64,000 nucleotides of DNA from Pegea sp. RAD2-039 (GCA_034620365.1 JAQGEQ010000043.1:992001-1056000), one strand, 5' to 3'. Positions 1-13,328 are shown, counted from the stretch's first letter. The notes: generated by a model from the sequence alone, not told the origin. Translations and numbers: made by a program.

Positions 1-612
1 TCAAAGGGCTCATTCAGGTGACTTATTTGAAACGTAAAGTAGTTAGCTTACTCATCAGTTAACCGAAAGAGAGCTTTTTATATAGTTTGGTTTGAATTTA
101 TCTAATGTAAATTCTATATAAGTTTCTTACAGGTTATAGATATCAAGACACAGTTAGTTTATTTTATCAAAATAAAATTTTTATAATAATTTTAATAGCT
201 ATTCTTTAAACTATAACTCGAGCCTTCAAAAAATATTTTTGAATCTGAAAACTTAATTCAAGTGTTTTTGCAGCAAAATGTTTTATTGACATTTAATTTG
301 TCACATTGAGGTGATTAATTTTATTTTACGTAATTTGGCACTAATTATTTTTGTGATTTGTTTTTCAAACTACTTCTGCTTTTATTTCATCAATTACCGA
401 TGTAATTTGTGCTAAATATTTTACTTATTTAGTCAAGTTCTTTAAATTGTATCTATTTTGTACTGCTTATATCATATTTGCAAAGATTTTTTCATGAGTT
501 TAGAAAATTTAAGCAAGTAGCAGTTTTAAAAAGCAAAATGAAAACAGATTGTGAAAATAGAAAGTATTAATTTTTGAGTATTTTAATATTTGATTCCAAA
601 TTTGTACATCTT
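1..612. other. gene-free A+T-rich DNA at left edge
   Basis: I see no exon with a supportable family match and no clear repeat in this stretch. It may be intergenic DNA or the distal upstream region of the small GTPase gene that begins at 1694. Confidence 0.5.
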
Positions 613-1018
613 TGTGGTGAAGCGGTAACCATATATGCCTACCAAGCGGGGGTCCCTGGTTTGATTACAGGTGGACACGTATTAGTGACTAGGAAAAGTC
701 TATATAAAATACTCAAGTAGGTAACCAAAAAAGGGACCAGAGAGTCTGGTGAAATAAACACTTCTGGGAGACGCAAAACTACGAATTCAAAACTGGAGTT
801 GGAACCCCGTAGGAAGTTTGTCACTGTACTCAGTTACGTTCTGGTAGCTCCTGACACGTCAGCTAAAAGCAGCTGCATCAGTCTATCTGCCCGCTGCATA
901 GCCTAGCTGTCGTGGAAAGTGGAATCCTACTTCATGGGTAACAACTGCAAATTCATAACTTCTGCCCCGGCACATATATACATATGACCGATTGGGGCCG
1001 AGGTGGGCCACTTTCTTT
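613..1018 (+). repeat. tRNA-derived SINE, copy 1
   Basis: The head (about 613-680) looks like a tRNA. It has an A-box-like segment (GTGGTGAAGCGGTAACC) and a B-box-like segment (GGTTTGATTAC). The body (about 780-960) aligns by eye with the minus-strand element at 7887-8270. Shared blocks include the CGTTCTGG segment, a GCTGCATCAG segment, and the ATGGGTAACAACTG-type segment. The 3' end carries the GGCCGAGGTGGGCC tail, followed by a CTTT-rich simple run. It lies about 680 bp upstream of the small GTPase start. Short open frames inside it are not genes. Confidence 0.75.
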
Positions 1019-1693
1019 CTTTTTCTGATTTCAAATTTGCAGAGTGGTAATGATTCATACTAGTACTTTGTTAAAAATGTTGTGAATCAAACAGTCTGCT
1101 TGAATTTTTTTGTATTATGTGATTCCAGCAAAACTTCTGACAAGTATAATTATAAATTTATTGTTTAGTTATTGAAATAATTAAGACTGAATTAAGCTAC
1201 ATATATAAAAAGTTTAAGTTATGTAGTCAGTATTTTTTCAACTAATTCATATAAAGAACAGATGAGTATTGAAAACTGAGAAAAAGCTAAACTTGTATAA
1301 TAAGTTGACATCACTTTTATATAAACTATTTACTATTGTTGAGTTTTTAATTATTTTATTATAATTAAACAGGACTATAAAGCTTTATATTTGTTTTGTG
1401 TAGTTTTAGTAATAACGTTTAGAATTTCATTCAGAAAAACTGTTCAAATATATTAAAAAAAGTTTAATCTTTACCACATTTTTCTTAAAAACTTTTTAAA
1501 TAGATTTTTAAAATACGATTTAATTAACTTTAATTCCTTCATACACAATTCTAACTCACAAAAAACTTATAGTAATTTTATTTTAAAATAAATTTATTTT
1601 TAAAAATGAATTGTATAAAAAAGTCAATATTTTTGTGACTCAAAGCTAATTGAAGTAAATATTGTTACAGTTACAAATAATCACATTTTAGTA

Positions 1694-2899
1694 ATGGGCT
1701 CTGGTTTTGCAAAAGTATTTGCTGTTTCCAAGAAAGAACCAATACGTGTTTGTATGCTGGGCTTAGATGCAGCGGGTAAGCTTTATTGCATTTTGAAATG
1801 AGTAACATCTAGTGAAAGTAATATTTACTAATAAAAATATTTATAGGCAAAACTACTGCAGTAGAGATAATAAAGACTGGTGAAAATAATCGAACCCTAC
1901 CAACTATAGGATTCAATGTAAATACTATCAAACCTTGCAAGGGCCTCACACTAACAGTTTGGGATATAGGCGGACAAGACAAAATCCGGCAGTTATGGAA
2001 GCACTACTACACTACAACTGAAGGTACGACCAAACCTAACTCAATTACATTCTCAAACTTTTTATATAGAAATGTTTTTTTTCCAAATATTGTCAAATTT
2101 TCCCGTTTAAGGATTAATAATCTTGCTAATAGCAAATAATTTTAAACTGATTTTAAAATCTACCAAATTTATACTTAGAGCTAAGTATATATTTTATTGA
2201 TTTAATATTTTCATATTTCATACATATACTTTCTTTCTAAATAGATTTACAATAATTATATTTGAAGATAGTCACTTTTCATGATTTTAGTTTTCTAAGC
2301 AAGTATGCTAAAGTAGAATATTTCTTAAACAGGAAAGTATTTTTAACCAATTGCAGGCATCATATATATAGTTGATAGTGCAGATGAGAGTAGATTTGAC
2401 GAGGCTGTTGGTGAACTGCAAGCCATTATCAATGATTTAGACATAACAAAGGTAAAATGTGAAAACAAGATTGCTATCAATTGCAATATGTTTAAACATT
2501 CCTAGTAAACATTTAAATTATTTACTAAACGTTTCATTTGTTATTACAAAAAATATTTATAACAAGAAAAATCAACTTATAAGTAAATTAGATTAAAGTC
2601 TTTGAATAATTAAAGCTTTTAAAATTTCTTAGATACCTATTGTAGTATTAGCAAACAAAAATGATTTGGCTCATTCTGTTTCTATAAAAGAAATAGAAAC
2701 GATCTTTCAATTGGATCAATTACCAAAAGGATCAATGTGGCATATAGAAGTAAGTGACTGAAAACTTACTTTCAATTTATTTAAACACTAATCATTCATT
2801 TAGAGCTGCTGTGCTATCAAAGGCGAAGGGATTAAAGAAGCGTTTGAAACACTTGGAAAATTTATTCGTAAAGTTCGAAAAGATGCGGAGACTAACTAA
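1694..2899 (+). CDS. ARF/ARL-family small GTPase
   Basis: Five exons: 1694-1775, 1847-2023, 2357-2451, 2633-2749 and 2804-2899. All have GT-AG borders and agreeing phases, giving 188 residues, the usual size for ARF/ARL proteins. The protein has Gly2 after Met, a possible N-myristoylation site. The P-loop is GLDAAGKT, switch I is TLPTIGFNV, switch II/G3 is WDIGGQ, G4 is NKND, and the G5-like segment is SCCAIKGEG. Such proteins bind GTP and recruit effectors to membranes in trafficking or ciliary transport. The YYTTTEG segment is ARF-like, whereas the CCA-x-x-GEG end recalls ARL4/11/14, so I do not assign a subfamily. The gene converges with TBCE, with stops about 380 bp apart. The start is the only Met giving the canonical N-terminus. 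Confidence 0.93.
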
Positions 2900-3278
2900 A
2901 AAATTGAACAGTGATAAAGAAGACAAAGAGCATTGTATCTTCGGTGGAAGTTAAAATATATTTTGCTTTGCCTTAATTTGATGGCTTTTAATTATTCTTT
3001 TCAAAAAATTAAATTCTCTTTCGCCATTTAATGTTTTTAGAAAGTTCACATGAAGACATTCGAATCTCTATTGTGTCTCCAGACTCTATTGATACATCGT
3101 GAAGCGATTCAGAATCCCGAATTAACTCAATAACAATTTCTTTGTTCTGTATAAAAGTAGAAATTGAAATGAAAATCTCAAATCAAAATGAAGAATTTTG
3201 TGAAATAATTTCAAGAATTAAAACTTGTGATAAATTAAAACCAATTACAGAAATAAAAGCGCTGATCAATGAGCCACC

Positions 3279-6200
3279 CTACAGTCTAATCGGTTTAATC
3301 CCATATGCTTGTTCTAGTAACTCAGGATTTGACTCTATGTCATCGAGAAAAGGTTTATAATCAGCCAATGAGTCCACGAAGGTGATACAATCACCGTTTT
3401 GAATAGAAACATGATGAAGAGTGTCTTCATCATGATCTAATAAGACTTTATGAGAGGGATTCTAAACAAAGAGTTTGAATGAGCCACTCAAAAAAGTCTT
3501 CGTAACGAGTTTCGAAATCTTATAAAATTTTGAATATTTTCGACTTACATTTTTACTGATATAAACCAACTTGTAATCGTTGGTGTTCGCTTTTTTGGTT
3601 AGTCGAAAAACCATCTGCTTCACACTTGAGATTTTCATTGATTTAGGTAGCTTGCGAGTAACAGTTTTAAAATTGGGGTTAGTTGCATCTGCTATCTGAA
3701 CCTCTAATATAAATTTAAATGATAAAACATCAACATATCAATTTTCTACAAGTTTTTTCACCGATTAAGTTGGCTTTTAGTGCAGTTGTTTGCTTAAAAA
3801 CTTCATTATCTTCAGGAGCCCCATATTCTATATCAATTGTTTAGTTTAATAACAATTTAAACGGCTGAAAAAATTCAATTACTTTTGATAAGGTTCATAT
3901 ATCGAGGGTGTTGAATGAGAAAGTCTTTTGAAGGTTTATTCTGCTTCGGATTTTGATGTCCTCCGCAATTTCTCCAGTCAGCTCCATAAAACTTTAAATA
4001 ACCCAGCTCACTGTCTGCTCGTAGTTTCTCACTCACCTAAAACAATCAATTAGTTGCAATCTCCAATAAAAGTTTGAATTTTAAGGAAATTTTTTAGGGC
4101 TGCAAAACAGAAAACTAAAATTTCAATTTACTATTTGATTATTGGCTTTTTGAAGGCGTGAAATTTTAGCAATCATCATTTCTATTACTGTCCAAAAGTC
4201 ATGTTTTTTATTTAAAGGATTTCTCATACATAAAACTTCTTCTAAACTTTCCAGTTTGTTTAATCCATTCAATACAGAGAACTTAAAGAAAATATAAACC
4301 AATTAAGCAGATAGATATATGAAAGATGAATCCTACTTTTTCAAATTTATTTTCATCGATAGAAATACTTTTTAAGAACTTAAAGTCTCCATCTTCTATA
4401 TTGATTTCTGAAAATCGACAATCACTTACTTTTAGAACTTGCAGTCTGACAAATACAGCAATTACAAAAATGTAAAACTTAAATTAAAAACGACTAAAAC
4501 CTTGGTAATTGATTTAGAATTTTCAAGTTACTCCAATTATTTATCGGATTTCCACTCAATTCAAGATGGGATATATTTAGAAAAGATTTATGAAGAGAGT
4601 CAATTCGAGTTATATCATTATAACGAAGAGAAAGTACAGACAATTCGCCCCAATAACAGCAGCTTCTTATAAACTGAAAATCAAAACAAATTTAAATTGC
4701 ATTTAATCAAATATATTTGGACAAAACAAATGCTAAATCGGTAGTTTTTACTAATTAACTATAAAATCTCAACGCTTAAAGAAATATGCTACAAAAGTTA
4801 TTGAGCAGCATTATACTTTATTCCAGTTCAAATTACATCTGTTTAGTAAAACAGTATGTAATTGAGGCTTTAAGGAAACTTTTCCATCAGCTATTTCATT
4901 CCATTTAAAATAATTTTCACTAAAACTTATAGTTTGTAGACCAGGTAATTGAGTTATCACATTTTCTATGTCATCGCAAGATGACAAAAGATTGCCTTCT
5001 AAATATAGCTCAGCGACACCTAAAAACATAAGTTTTTTATGAATAACTTTTAAAGTTAGTTTGAGTAACAACACACCTGAAATAATTTTCGAAAGCTTAG
5101 TAATATCTCCAACAGAATAAATAAGTTTTTTGCCAAGTGAAACAACTTTTGAGCAGTTTAATCTCCTATTTGCAAATATATTTTAGTCAACAATATTTTG
5201 ATTATACCAAATTGTGAAAGATGCTTTTTCAGTTTTAGTAATTCAAGATTGTAAAATGTTTTTTGTAAATTCATTTTTTTAATTGAGAAAGATTACTTAT
5301 AAGAAGATACCAAACTAATTATAAAACCTTTAAAAGTAAAAAAACATATCTTGATATAAACATCTTTATGTTTTATACTTTTTGATCAAATAAAAGAAAC
5401 TAACTTGGTATGTTTATTTAAATGAGATTCAATAGTTCCATCTACTGATATCTTATCATCACAATAAGTGTTGAAAAAAGCTTCTTCTAATGTAACACCA
5501 TAATTGATTTTATGGCGTCTTACAAAAGATCCCCCGGTTTGTGATCTATAAAACAAAATTTAAAACAATTGTTGGGCATCATTACCCGTCTAATAGTGGA
5601 TTTCAACAACTTATTGCAATATAAATTACTTAGTACACCTAAAAACTTCATAAATGTAAATACAAAGCAACTTTTATTTGGTATTAAGTCATCGACTGTC
5701 AAAGTTACAATTTTTAATTATAAAACTGTTGATAAATAAATCTCATTTGAACTATTAGAACAAATTAAAACTTTCAGTATATTTACAACTTAATTTAAAT
5801 AAAGTCTTACTACAAAAATTTTAAATCTAGTAAAATAAAGTTATTTTTCAACTGATGGTTTAATAAAAAAGAAGTAATCCAAAAAATATGAGAGCAACTT
5901 AAAATTAAATTAATGTTTTTGCACTATAAACTCTACTTTATAATAGAACTATTACTAACATTCTAATTGAAATAAAATAGTTTAACATACTTTGCTTTTT
6001 AGTTGAGACTTATTTCAAGTTTGAGCAGAAATTTTAAATGAATCTTTAGTGAAATATAATTTAATAGCAAACTTACTTGCAAGTGAAATATTGTACACCA
6101 TTTTTGTAGCCATTATGCTTTCCTCTTTTTTCATTATCCCATTCCACTCCAACCCATTCACCTTTAAAATAATAATAACAAAATATATTTTTAAATTGTT

Positions 6201-6522
6201 TAAAAACTTTTAAAAGTTGTCGAAGACATAACTAATTAATTTAATTTTACCTGAAATCAATAAAGCACTTAGTAGTAAAATATATATAAATCAAATACTT
6301 GTGTATTTGTAAGAATATGAGTTATAAGAACATTAGTTAGACTAAAAATAAGTCCCCTAAATAATTCTTAAACATCTTAAATGTATTTATATATAAAAAA
6401 GTAGAAAGAATAGTAATGAAACAAATACCTTCAGTAGGAGGAACAGGGCCTAAAAACTTAATAGTTGAAATTTCACCATTCACATCAACTCTATCTCCTA
6501 TTTTTAGCTCAAACTTTTCCAT
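3279..6522 (-). CDS. TBCE: tubulin-specific chaperone E (tubulin cofactor E)
   Basis: Twelve exons, read downward: 6522-6429, 6161-6077, 5545-5405, 5165-5077, 5019-4817, 4673-4501, 4445-4337, 4281-4132, 4036-3883, 3827-3762, 3703-3549 and 3461-3279. All junctions agree in phase, giving about 533 residues; human TBCE has 527. Residues about 8-75 form a CAP-Gly domain (EWVGVEWDNEKRGKHNG, then GGSFVRR). Residues about 110-350 are leucine-rich repeats, for example AELYLEGNLLSS and ISHLELSGNP. A GGHQNPKQNKPS block and a YGAPED block typical of the family follow. Residues about 415-533 form a ubiquitin-like domain. TBCE acts with cofactors C and D in alpha/beta-tubulin heterodimer folding. The intron at 4500-4446 is only 55 bp. 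The gene looks intact. Confidence 0.95.
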
Positions 6523-7880
6523 TTTAAAGCAATAAATTTAGAAGATAAAAACTTTAAAATAAATTTATCTCAGTTTTAGTTCCAGCAGGTTAACTTGTGA
6601 ATGTAAGAAATTCCTGTACATTTTATTATTATTTTATTATCACTTTTTAACAATCATATAAATAAATTGAAAATTCAGTTTTAAACATAATACCAAAAAA
6701 AGATGTCAATAAAATTCAAAATAACATTTATTAATAAAAAAATAATTAGTTTTATAATTTATCAAGAAACAAAAAGATAATATAGATCATTTTTATGGTA
6801 TTAAATATTTTTCAATTAAACTATGTTAACATTTTAATTAGAAAAAAAAATACTTACTAAAGTAATACTTACTTAAAATTAATTCAATAATTTTTAGAAA
6901 GTTAGCTTAATTCAGTTTTTATCTATATTACAATAGTTTAAATTAATAATGTCAAAATTTTCTACTAAATAATTTTATCAAAATAAAATTGAAATAATTT
7001 TTAAGAAAATTATTGATTGAAAAACAAATAAGAGTATAAAAATCAGAAATTCATCATAAAAGACATGATAATTCTATAAGTAAAATTAAATTATTTATCC
7101 TTTCAAAATAATATTAGTTGAGAATATATGCTGTTAAAAGTTAAAATATACTTACTAAAGAACAATGTCTTATGATAACAATGAAATAAGTTTACTAAAA
7201 GTTTTGTCTATAAAAACTGATTTATATAACTCATCAATTATAAAAAATTAATAAACTGAGAAATTTTTTGGAAGTGAAAATTTAATTTCACTTTTAGAAG
7301 TGAATTATTAGAAAAAGATAAACATTTTTTTTATTCTAGGAGTAACAATTCATTTACTTAAAACAAAATCAATGCATTTTAGGATATTTTAATAGTAATA
7401 AGTAAAATGTAAGGTAAATATGTTAAGATAAACATTGTAGCATATATCTTGACAAAACTATATTTTGCCATACAATGTATAAACAAAAGTAAACATTGTA
7501 AATTTGGAGTTTTACCCTTTCAGCATTTTTACACAAAGTGTTAAAATAAAAAACTTTTACTCAAACAGACGATAAGAAATAAAATATTTATGGATAATTT
7601 AAATAAAAACAAACCAAACATGAGCTTTCTCTGCATTTTGACAGTTCATTCGTACAAAAATCCAGTGGTAAATACAGTGAGCTTTTTAGAAGTTGAGATA
7701 AAACTATGATGTGCATCGATTTAAAGCTCAACCATCAATTGTAAGCTATTTTTACAAAATTTATTGAATTTATCTATATATTGAAAAATTAAGTTTTTCT
7801 TAAGAATTTTTCAATTAAAGAGTTTCTATTACAAGCACAGCCTTCGAAAATCAAAATATTATGCATTGGATATGATATTA
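6523..7880. other. gene-free A+T-rich DNA upstream of TBCE
   Basis: This is the 5' flank of TBCE, so its promoter is presumably at the left end. I see no coding exon, tRNA-like element or tandem repeat. Confidence 0.5.
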
Positions 7881-7886
7881 TTTCAA

Positions 7887-8270
7887 TATACCTTCCTGTT
7901 TGGCCTGCTTCGGCCGAGAACGGCAATTTATAGATATATAAAGACAGAAGTTAGAAAGATTCAGTTGTTGCCCATGCAGCAGGATTTTGCATTCCACATT
8001 GGTTATGCAGTGGATCAGATGGGCTGATGCAGCCACGCTCGGATAGCGACGCAGGAGCGGCCAGAACGACACTACGTAAAACGACGAACTGCGCACGAGG
8101 GTCCAACTCTGGCTTTTAAGTCGGAATCTTACGTCTCTAAGAAGTGCTGTCTTTGCAACAGTTCTTATAAACTCATCCTTGTCGCAAATATATGTTCTCC
8201 TGGGCTAAAACCCGGAATCTCCCCCTTGGTTGGTGGGTATAGTAACCGCTACACCGCACATAAGGACACT
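7887..8270 (-). repeat. tRNA-derived SINE, copy 2
   Basis: Read on the minus strand, the element starts near 8270 with a tRNA-like head (GTGTAGCGGTTACTATACCC, then a B-box-like GGTTTTAGCCC). It continues through a body that aligns with the copy at 613-1018, including GCTGCATCAGCCCATCTG and GCATGGGCAACAACTG. It ends near 7890 with GTTCTCGGCCGAAGCAGGCC. It is clearly richer in G+C than its surroundings. The tail segment recurs next to a LINE at 55941-55978. Confidence 0.78.
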
Positions 8271-8470
8271 TTGATATGATAACTGCGAAAACGAAGGAAA
8301 TCTTAATGCTTAATTTTTATATCGCGCATGGGTGGCATGTTCCTCACTTAAACTTTGTAAAAATAATCAAACAACATAAAAGATGTAACGTGAGCTCGCG
8401 GATAAACTACCACATACTGTTACACACCAATAACTCAAATCCACAAAAACTATCATACTACAACCAGCGC

Positions 8471-8568
8471 TACCTACAACCAGTCTATCCCCGAATGACA
8501 ACCGCCAGTATGAGGAGGACATCTAGCACATTTACGTCAGCGACAAAATACTTCACTGTTATACCTCA
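8471..8568 (-). repeat. interspersed ~100-bp repeat, copy a
   Basis: The reverse complement of this segment aligns with 23561-23660 and 45898-46000. Shared blocks include GTATAACAGT(A/G)AAG, a GCTGACGT-type block, GGTTGTCATTC and the GATAG/ATAGGCT region. The open frame spanning 8276-8581 passes through this repeat and is not considered a gene. Confidence 0.65.
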
Positions 8569-8599
8569 GAAGGCTTATTAAAGAACATCTCCAAACTCA

Positions 8600-10339
8600 A
8601 TCATAATCTCCATAATTTTGCTAATCGTAGGGGCATTAGGAAATTCTAGCCTTCTGAGTAAACAATTCGAATCTCAAGAACGTTTATAAGGAAGTGAATC
8701 CCAGCGTGTTAAGTGGATAGCTTCATTCATTGGCGATTTCAGCTTGTATGTAAACGATGTAGAAGAAAATTACAAAGATAAGGATACTCTAGAGTTATGA
8801 ATAAAACTTCTTTTCGCGCTACCAGACATAGAATAAGTTAATCAAAATAATTCTGGCTTATCGTTTAATTTAATTATTAAACAAAACAAATCCAAATGCT
8901 TATTGTAAGAATGATAAAAGTTCTGTTGCGTTTACAATTACAATTACAAAAGCAAAGTGTATTAGTCTGGTTTACGATGAAACAGATGCAAATACTAATA
9001 TATATAATTTAATAATTTAATATAAACTTTAAGACTTCCTTAAGCTGTAACTTAGTAAAGTGTAAGTAAGTCATTTTATCAAAATTACTAATAGTTTAAG
9101 TTTTGTAAATGAATTAATAAAACGTTTATCGATAAATTTTTTTAATCCAATTATGTTTGTAAGATTTTTTAATCTTTCAATCTTAAAACAAGACGTTGAA
9201 AATGACTACTACTAACCAGGTAATTCGTCTTTGAAAAAAAGACTGTTTTTACAATTGATATTTTTTTGTTCTAGTTAACGCCTAAAAGTATGTACGATTG
9301 ACTTTCTCATTATCGAAAAAGTGTGCTTCTGCGAATAATCTTTCACCGAGTAGGTGAAACTTATGGACTACTACGCAGTGTAAAACTTTTTCACAACTGT
9401 ATGAAGAGCGATGCGTAAAGTTAGCATATTAACTGCGATATCCTTTGTTTGTATTGATAATTATTGCTCATATTTAGTACTAAACTTTTACTTAAAAGTA
9501 TTATTACTTCGAAGCTATTATTAGCTAGTTTTATACTGTTGTATAGCTAAGATGCACTTAATTCTGTATGAAATAACCAATTTTCGTTTAGTTATTTATT
9601 ATTCTTTTAATATCTTTAATTTCTTTTAATTCTTTTAACTGTTCACTATTATTCTACTGGAGTCAACTTTCCAGTTTAATTAGTGAAATGTAAATTAAAG
9701 TAACTTGTCGATAATTTAATTTACTAAAAATTTCCCAGCAAGCCTAATACTTTTTATCCAGCTTGTATGTTTTTAAAAGTTTACTCTTGTTGTAAATTTA
9801 CGAGCTAACAATTACGTAAAACCTTTTTGTTAAAGCATATTTTGTTTTAAATGATATATTTCTAAAGTTTTTGTAATTAACTAGGTTTCAATAATTGTAT
9901 CATGAAACATTCAATCCTAACATGAATATATTTTACAAAATTTAGTTTTGAGTATAGTTTGAATTCTATTTAATTTTCTTGGTGGCTAAATAAAAGAAAA
10001 TAAACCAAAAAGTATACATTGTTGCTATAATGTTTCTAGTAAACCAAGTCATCATAAGTACTGATTTTAATAGAATAAGATTTAATAGCGAGTACGGTAG
10101 AGTAGCTACATTTATACCATTTTTTAAATTTTTCAAAGTTTTTATTATTATATTTTTTTTTCTTCTACTTTAAACGATTTATGAAAAATACTTATGTATT
10201 TTAAACTTATTTAGTTATTTTTATGTTTCTTAGATAGCTGAATTTACCAAGTCAAAACATATTCTCTCAAATCATTGTACTAAAATTAATTATTAACATT
10301 TGTTTACACAACTTTCACTAAACTTTCACAGTGTAGAAA
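8600..10339. other. intergenic region upstream of the GT31 gene
   Basis: I can call no convincing gene here. One candidate short spliced frame (9202-9219 joined to 9275-9418) contains an in-frame TGA and is discussed as a finding. The rest is A+T-rich and featureless. Confidence 0.45.
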
Positions 10340-12583
10340 ATGAATTTTCTAAAAAATGTTAAAATAAGTGTAATCTTTCGCCTGCTAATTGGTATACTGT
10401 TTGGTTCTAACTTTGGCCCTTTTTTTGGACTTCAAAAACTATTTACTAATGAACTTTGTGATTCCAAACCTCATCAGATTTATGATTTAAATGAAAAATC
10501 ACAAATACTTAAATGTAGCAAGTTGGAACAAACACTTTCATCTCCAAATTATACAGATAAAATGTTTTTATATGTTGGTGTTTTATCAGCGGGAATGTTT
10601 GTAGATTCTCGAGTCAGTGTTATTAATAATACATGGAGGAAAACGGTACCTGGTTGTTTACAGTTTGTGTTGGGTAAAGATGCTCAAAATCAGACTGGAA
10701 ATACTGATTTACCATTTTTATATCTTAACAAAGTTAATGATACCAGCTATCCTCCTCAAAAAAAATCACTTATGCTTTTAAAATCTATGTATAACTATCT
10801 GAACTTCGGGTAAAAATTTTTTCTATACATCGTTTATGTTGTGATGTAAAAAATATAATTTACCTGAGCTTACTCAATGTCTTAATTGACGACTTTAAAT
10901 AATTCAATATACTTAGCTGGATATACAACCTTAGCACTTTAAAATGTTAATTCTTTAAAAAAGTTTCAATTTCATTATAACTATCATTTTTTAAATAATT
11001 TTAAAATATAAGCTTTTAGGTATGATTGGTTTATGAGAGCAGATGATGATGTTTATGTTCGTGGTAAAAAGTTGATGAAATTTTTGACAAAATTAAATAG
11101 TAGTCGACCTATTGTAATTGGGCAAGCAGGTTTTGGAAATAAAAAAGTAATAAAGCTATTTTTATAAAAATCTTTTAGCTGTAAATATTCTATTTTTTAT
11201 GTTAATTTTACAAATTAATTCTCTGTTTTATATCAGAGTTTTAGTAAACCACTAAAATTACGAGATAAACTTTACAATTTCTGTTTTATTGCTTTTTAAT
11301 GGTTTGTTTGACTATAAGCTTGATCTGTAAAATGTTATTCTGAATTTATTTTGAAATGTTGGTGTTGAATTTTTTGAATTTTTGTTACAGTAAAAAACCA
11401 GTTTTTACTCTAAACAAATAGCTGAATAATTTTTTTAGTAAGATTATTTTGTAGGAAAGAGGTAAACTACATTTGGAGAATCGTGAAAACTACTGTATGG
11501 GTGGACCTGGAATGATATTCAGTAAAGAAGCGATACGTTTGGTTGGACCACATTTACATAAATGTCTTCAGGAAATGTACACGTGGCATGAAGATGTTGA
11601 AGTCAGTAGATGTTTAAGACGTTTTGCCGGCGTCAACTGTGTTTATTCTTATGAAGTGAGTGATGTACATATTTTGTGATTTTTTCACTCAGTTACATTA
11701 TTTCTAAAAGTTTGTTTAAGATTAGATTATTTAATAGTTTAATAATCAGTTCCTTTTTCATATAAAAGCATCTGTACTAAATTAAAATCGATTTTTAAAA
11801 AAGCTTTTGATGTAAATGTAATTTTCCATAAAATAGGCTACACAATTGTTCCATGAATACTATGAAGTAAGAAGAGGTTTTATAGATCCCTTTGATGAAC
11901 GATACAACAGTGAATTACCAAAAGTAATTACTCTTCATCCAAATAAGAAAGAAGCTTATCACTATAGTGTACATCATTTCTATCTTAAACAAACTATGAA
12001 TGAAAAAATTGAGTTTATAAAAAAAGCGAGTGTTGAAATAAAAAAGATGTCCGAGTTAAATGGTTTTTCAATAGAAACTGAAATAGATAATGTAGCTTTT
12101 AAACCATCTTCACAAATTTTCGTTGATTGTTGCTTACTACTGGATTGGAGTTTTTTTAAAAACGATACATCTTATGGTTTAAGCAGTTTGAAGTGGAACC
12201 AGACACAATCTGTTGTTGAAGATATCCAACCTTTTATAAGAAACGTAAGCATATTGTAAAAGTTAGTTTGTAAAAAATTGTTTTAAGCCTAATCAAGGTT
12301 TCAAATTCATTTTTTAAATTTACGTCATCAGATTATTACGAAATTAAACATTCAATCATCCAAATCAAAGTACACGCTTCACAAAATTAACCATGTGTAC
12401 CGCCGAATATATCCTCCGTTGGCTGTCGAATATAAACTGGACCTAATCTTTAATCGTGTTAATAAAGCTTCAAAAAAGAGTTTTCACCGACAAATTTACA
12501 GTGTACAACAAAACTTTATTCATGCTCTACTTCATGAAAGATCACTGCTTTCAAGAGACAAATTGTCGATTAGAAAGAAATAA
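10340..12583 (+). CDS. chondroitin sulfate synthase-like GT31 glycosyltransferase, single-domain
   Basis: Five exons: 10340-10809, 11020-11146, 11455-11655, 11837-12244 and 12332-12583. Phases agree, giving 485 residues. A hydrophobic stretch at about residues 8-30 suggests a type II Golgi membrane anchor. The family signatures are SYPPQKKS, WFMRADDDVY (the metal-binding DxD-type motif, residues about 161-169), ENYCMGGPGMIFS, MYTWHEDVEVSRC, and ITLHPNK. These match the N-terminal Fringe-like half of CHSY/CHPF proteins. In vertebrates that half is assigned glucuronyltransferase activity or a polymerising-partner role in chondroitin synthesis. The C-terminal GT7 (GalNAc-transferase) half, with its GWGLEDVDLF-type motif, is absent. 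The stop at 12581-12583 follows the linker, and I see no continuation downstream. It could be a non-catalytic partner or a specialised enzyme. Confidence 0.88.
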
Positions 12584-13328
12584 AATTTCTTCACATGTCG
12601 TCAAATTGACTTTATTTATTGAAGATTTTTTCTAATCTTGGTAAAATCTCATGAGTGATTACAAGACCTTGTAAATGGAATATTTTTAGAAATTTCCAGA
12701 ACCTATTTGGTCTTTAACTATAAAAGCCTTCATTCAAAACATCTTACCCTTAGTTTTGTTGGAGGTGAGACAGTGAAAAGCCAAGCAAATATGATTTTAA
12801 AAATAGTTACAAAACCTAAAAATTTAAGCAAACTTTCCCTACAACTTAAAAATTATTCACATTTATTTTTAGTCCAAGAGTTGCATGAAAAAAGACAACA
12901 AGCAAATAAACTTTTTATTTATATATTTTGTAGTTAGCAATGAATGGAAAACTGAGATAAAGAAGAATTTGAAAAACAAAAATCTTGATAAAGTAAGTAG
13001 CTGCAGAAGCAGATACGAAATGAGAAGAAATTGAACAGTAAAAGTAAAGTTGAGACTTAAGAACACAAAAAATGCTAGCAAGCTGCAATTTCAAGTAAAT
13101 GATTGTTTTAAGGAAATCATCTCATTTGTATCGATTTCATCAAACAATTATTTAAGGTCTATCCAAAGCTCTTCAAAAACAAAAATGTTGAAATTATTAA
13201 TAAGTAAGAAGCAGTTACATCCAAAAAATTGTTCAAAACTAAGTTTGCAGAATGTAATAAAAAAGTACAACATGCTTTCATGATATACAAATAATTTAGC
13301 TGAATAATTACTTAGTAGTATATAAAAA
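12584..13328. other. convergent intergenic region, GT31 gene to Speedy
   Basis: The 3' ends of the two convergent genes face each other here. Several short open frames exist on both strands, but they are K/N/S-rich or L/F-rich low-complexity products of A+T bias. I support no gene. Confidence 0.5.

Noticed and set aside
613-680. A functional tRNA gene at the SINE head
   Set aside because: The A- and B-box-like parts are present but the stems do not pair well, and the sequence continues into a repeated body shared with another copy.
639-824. A 61-codon minus-strand frame
   Set aside because: It lies wholly inside SINE copy 1, antisense to the element.
4439-4672. A 77-codon plus-strand frame
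   Set aside because: It is antisense to TBCE exon 6 and an intron, whose leucine-rich-repeat reading is far better supported.
8276-8581. A 101-codon plus-strand open frame
   Set aside because: It runs through an interspersed repeat next to a SINE and has no family features.
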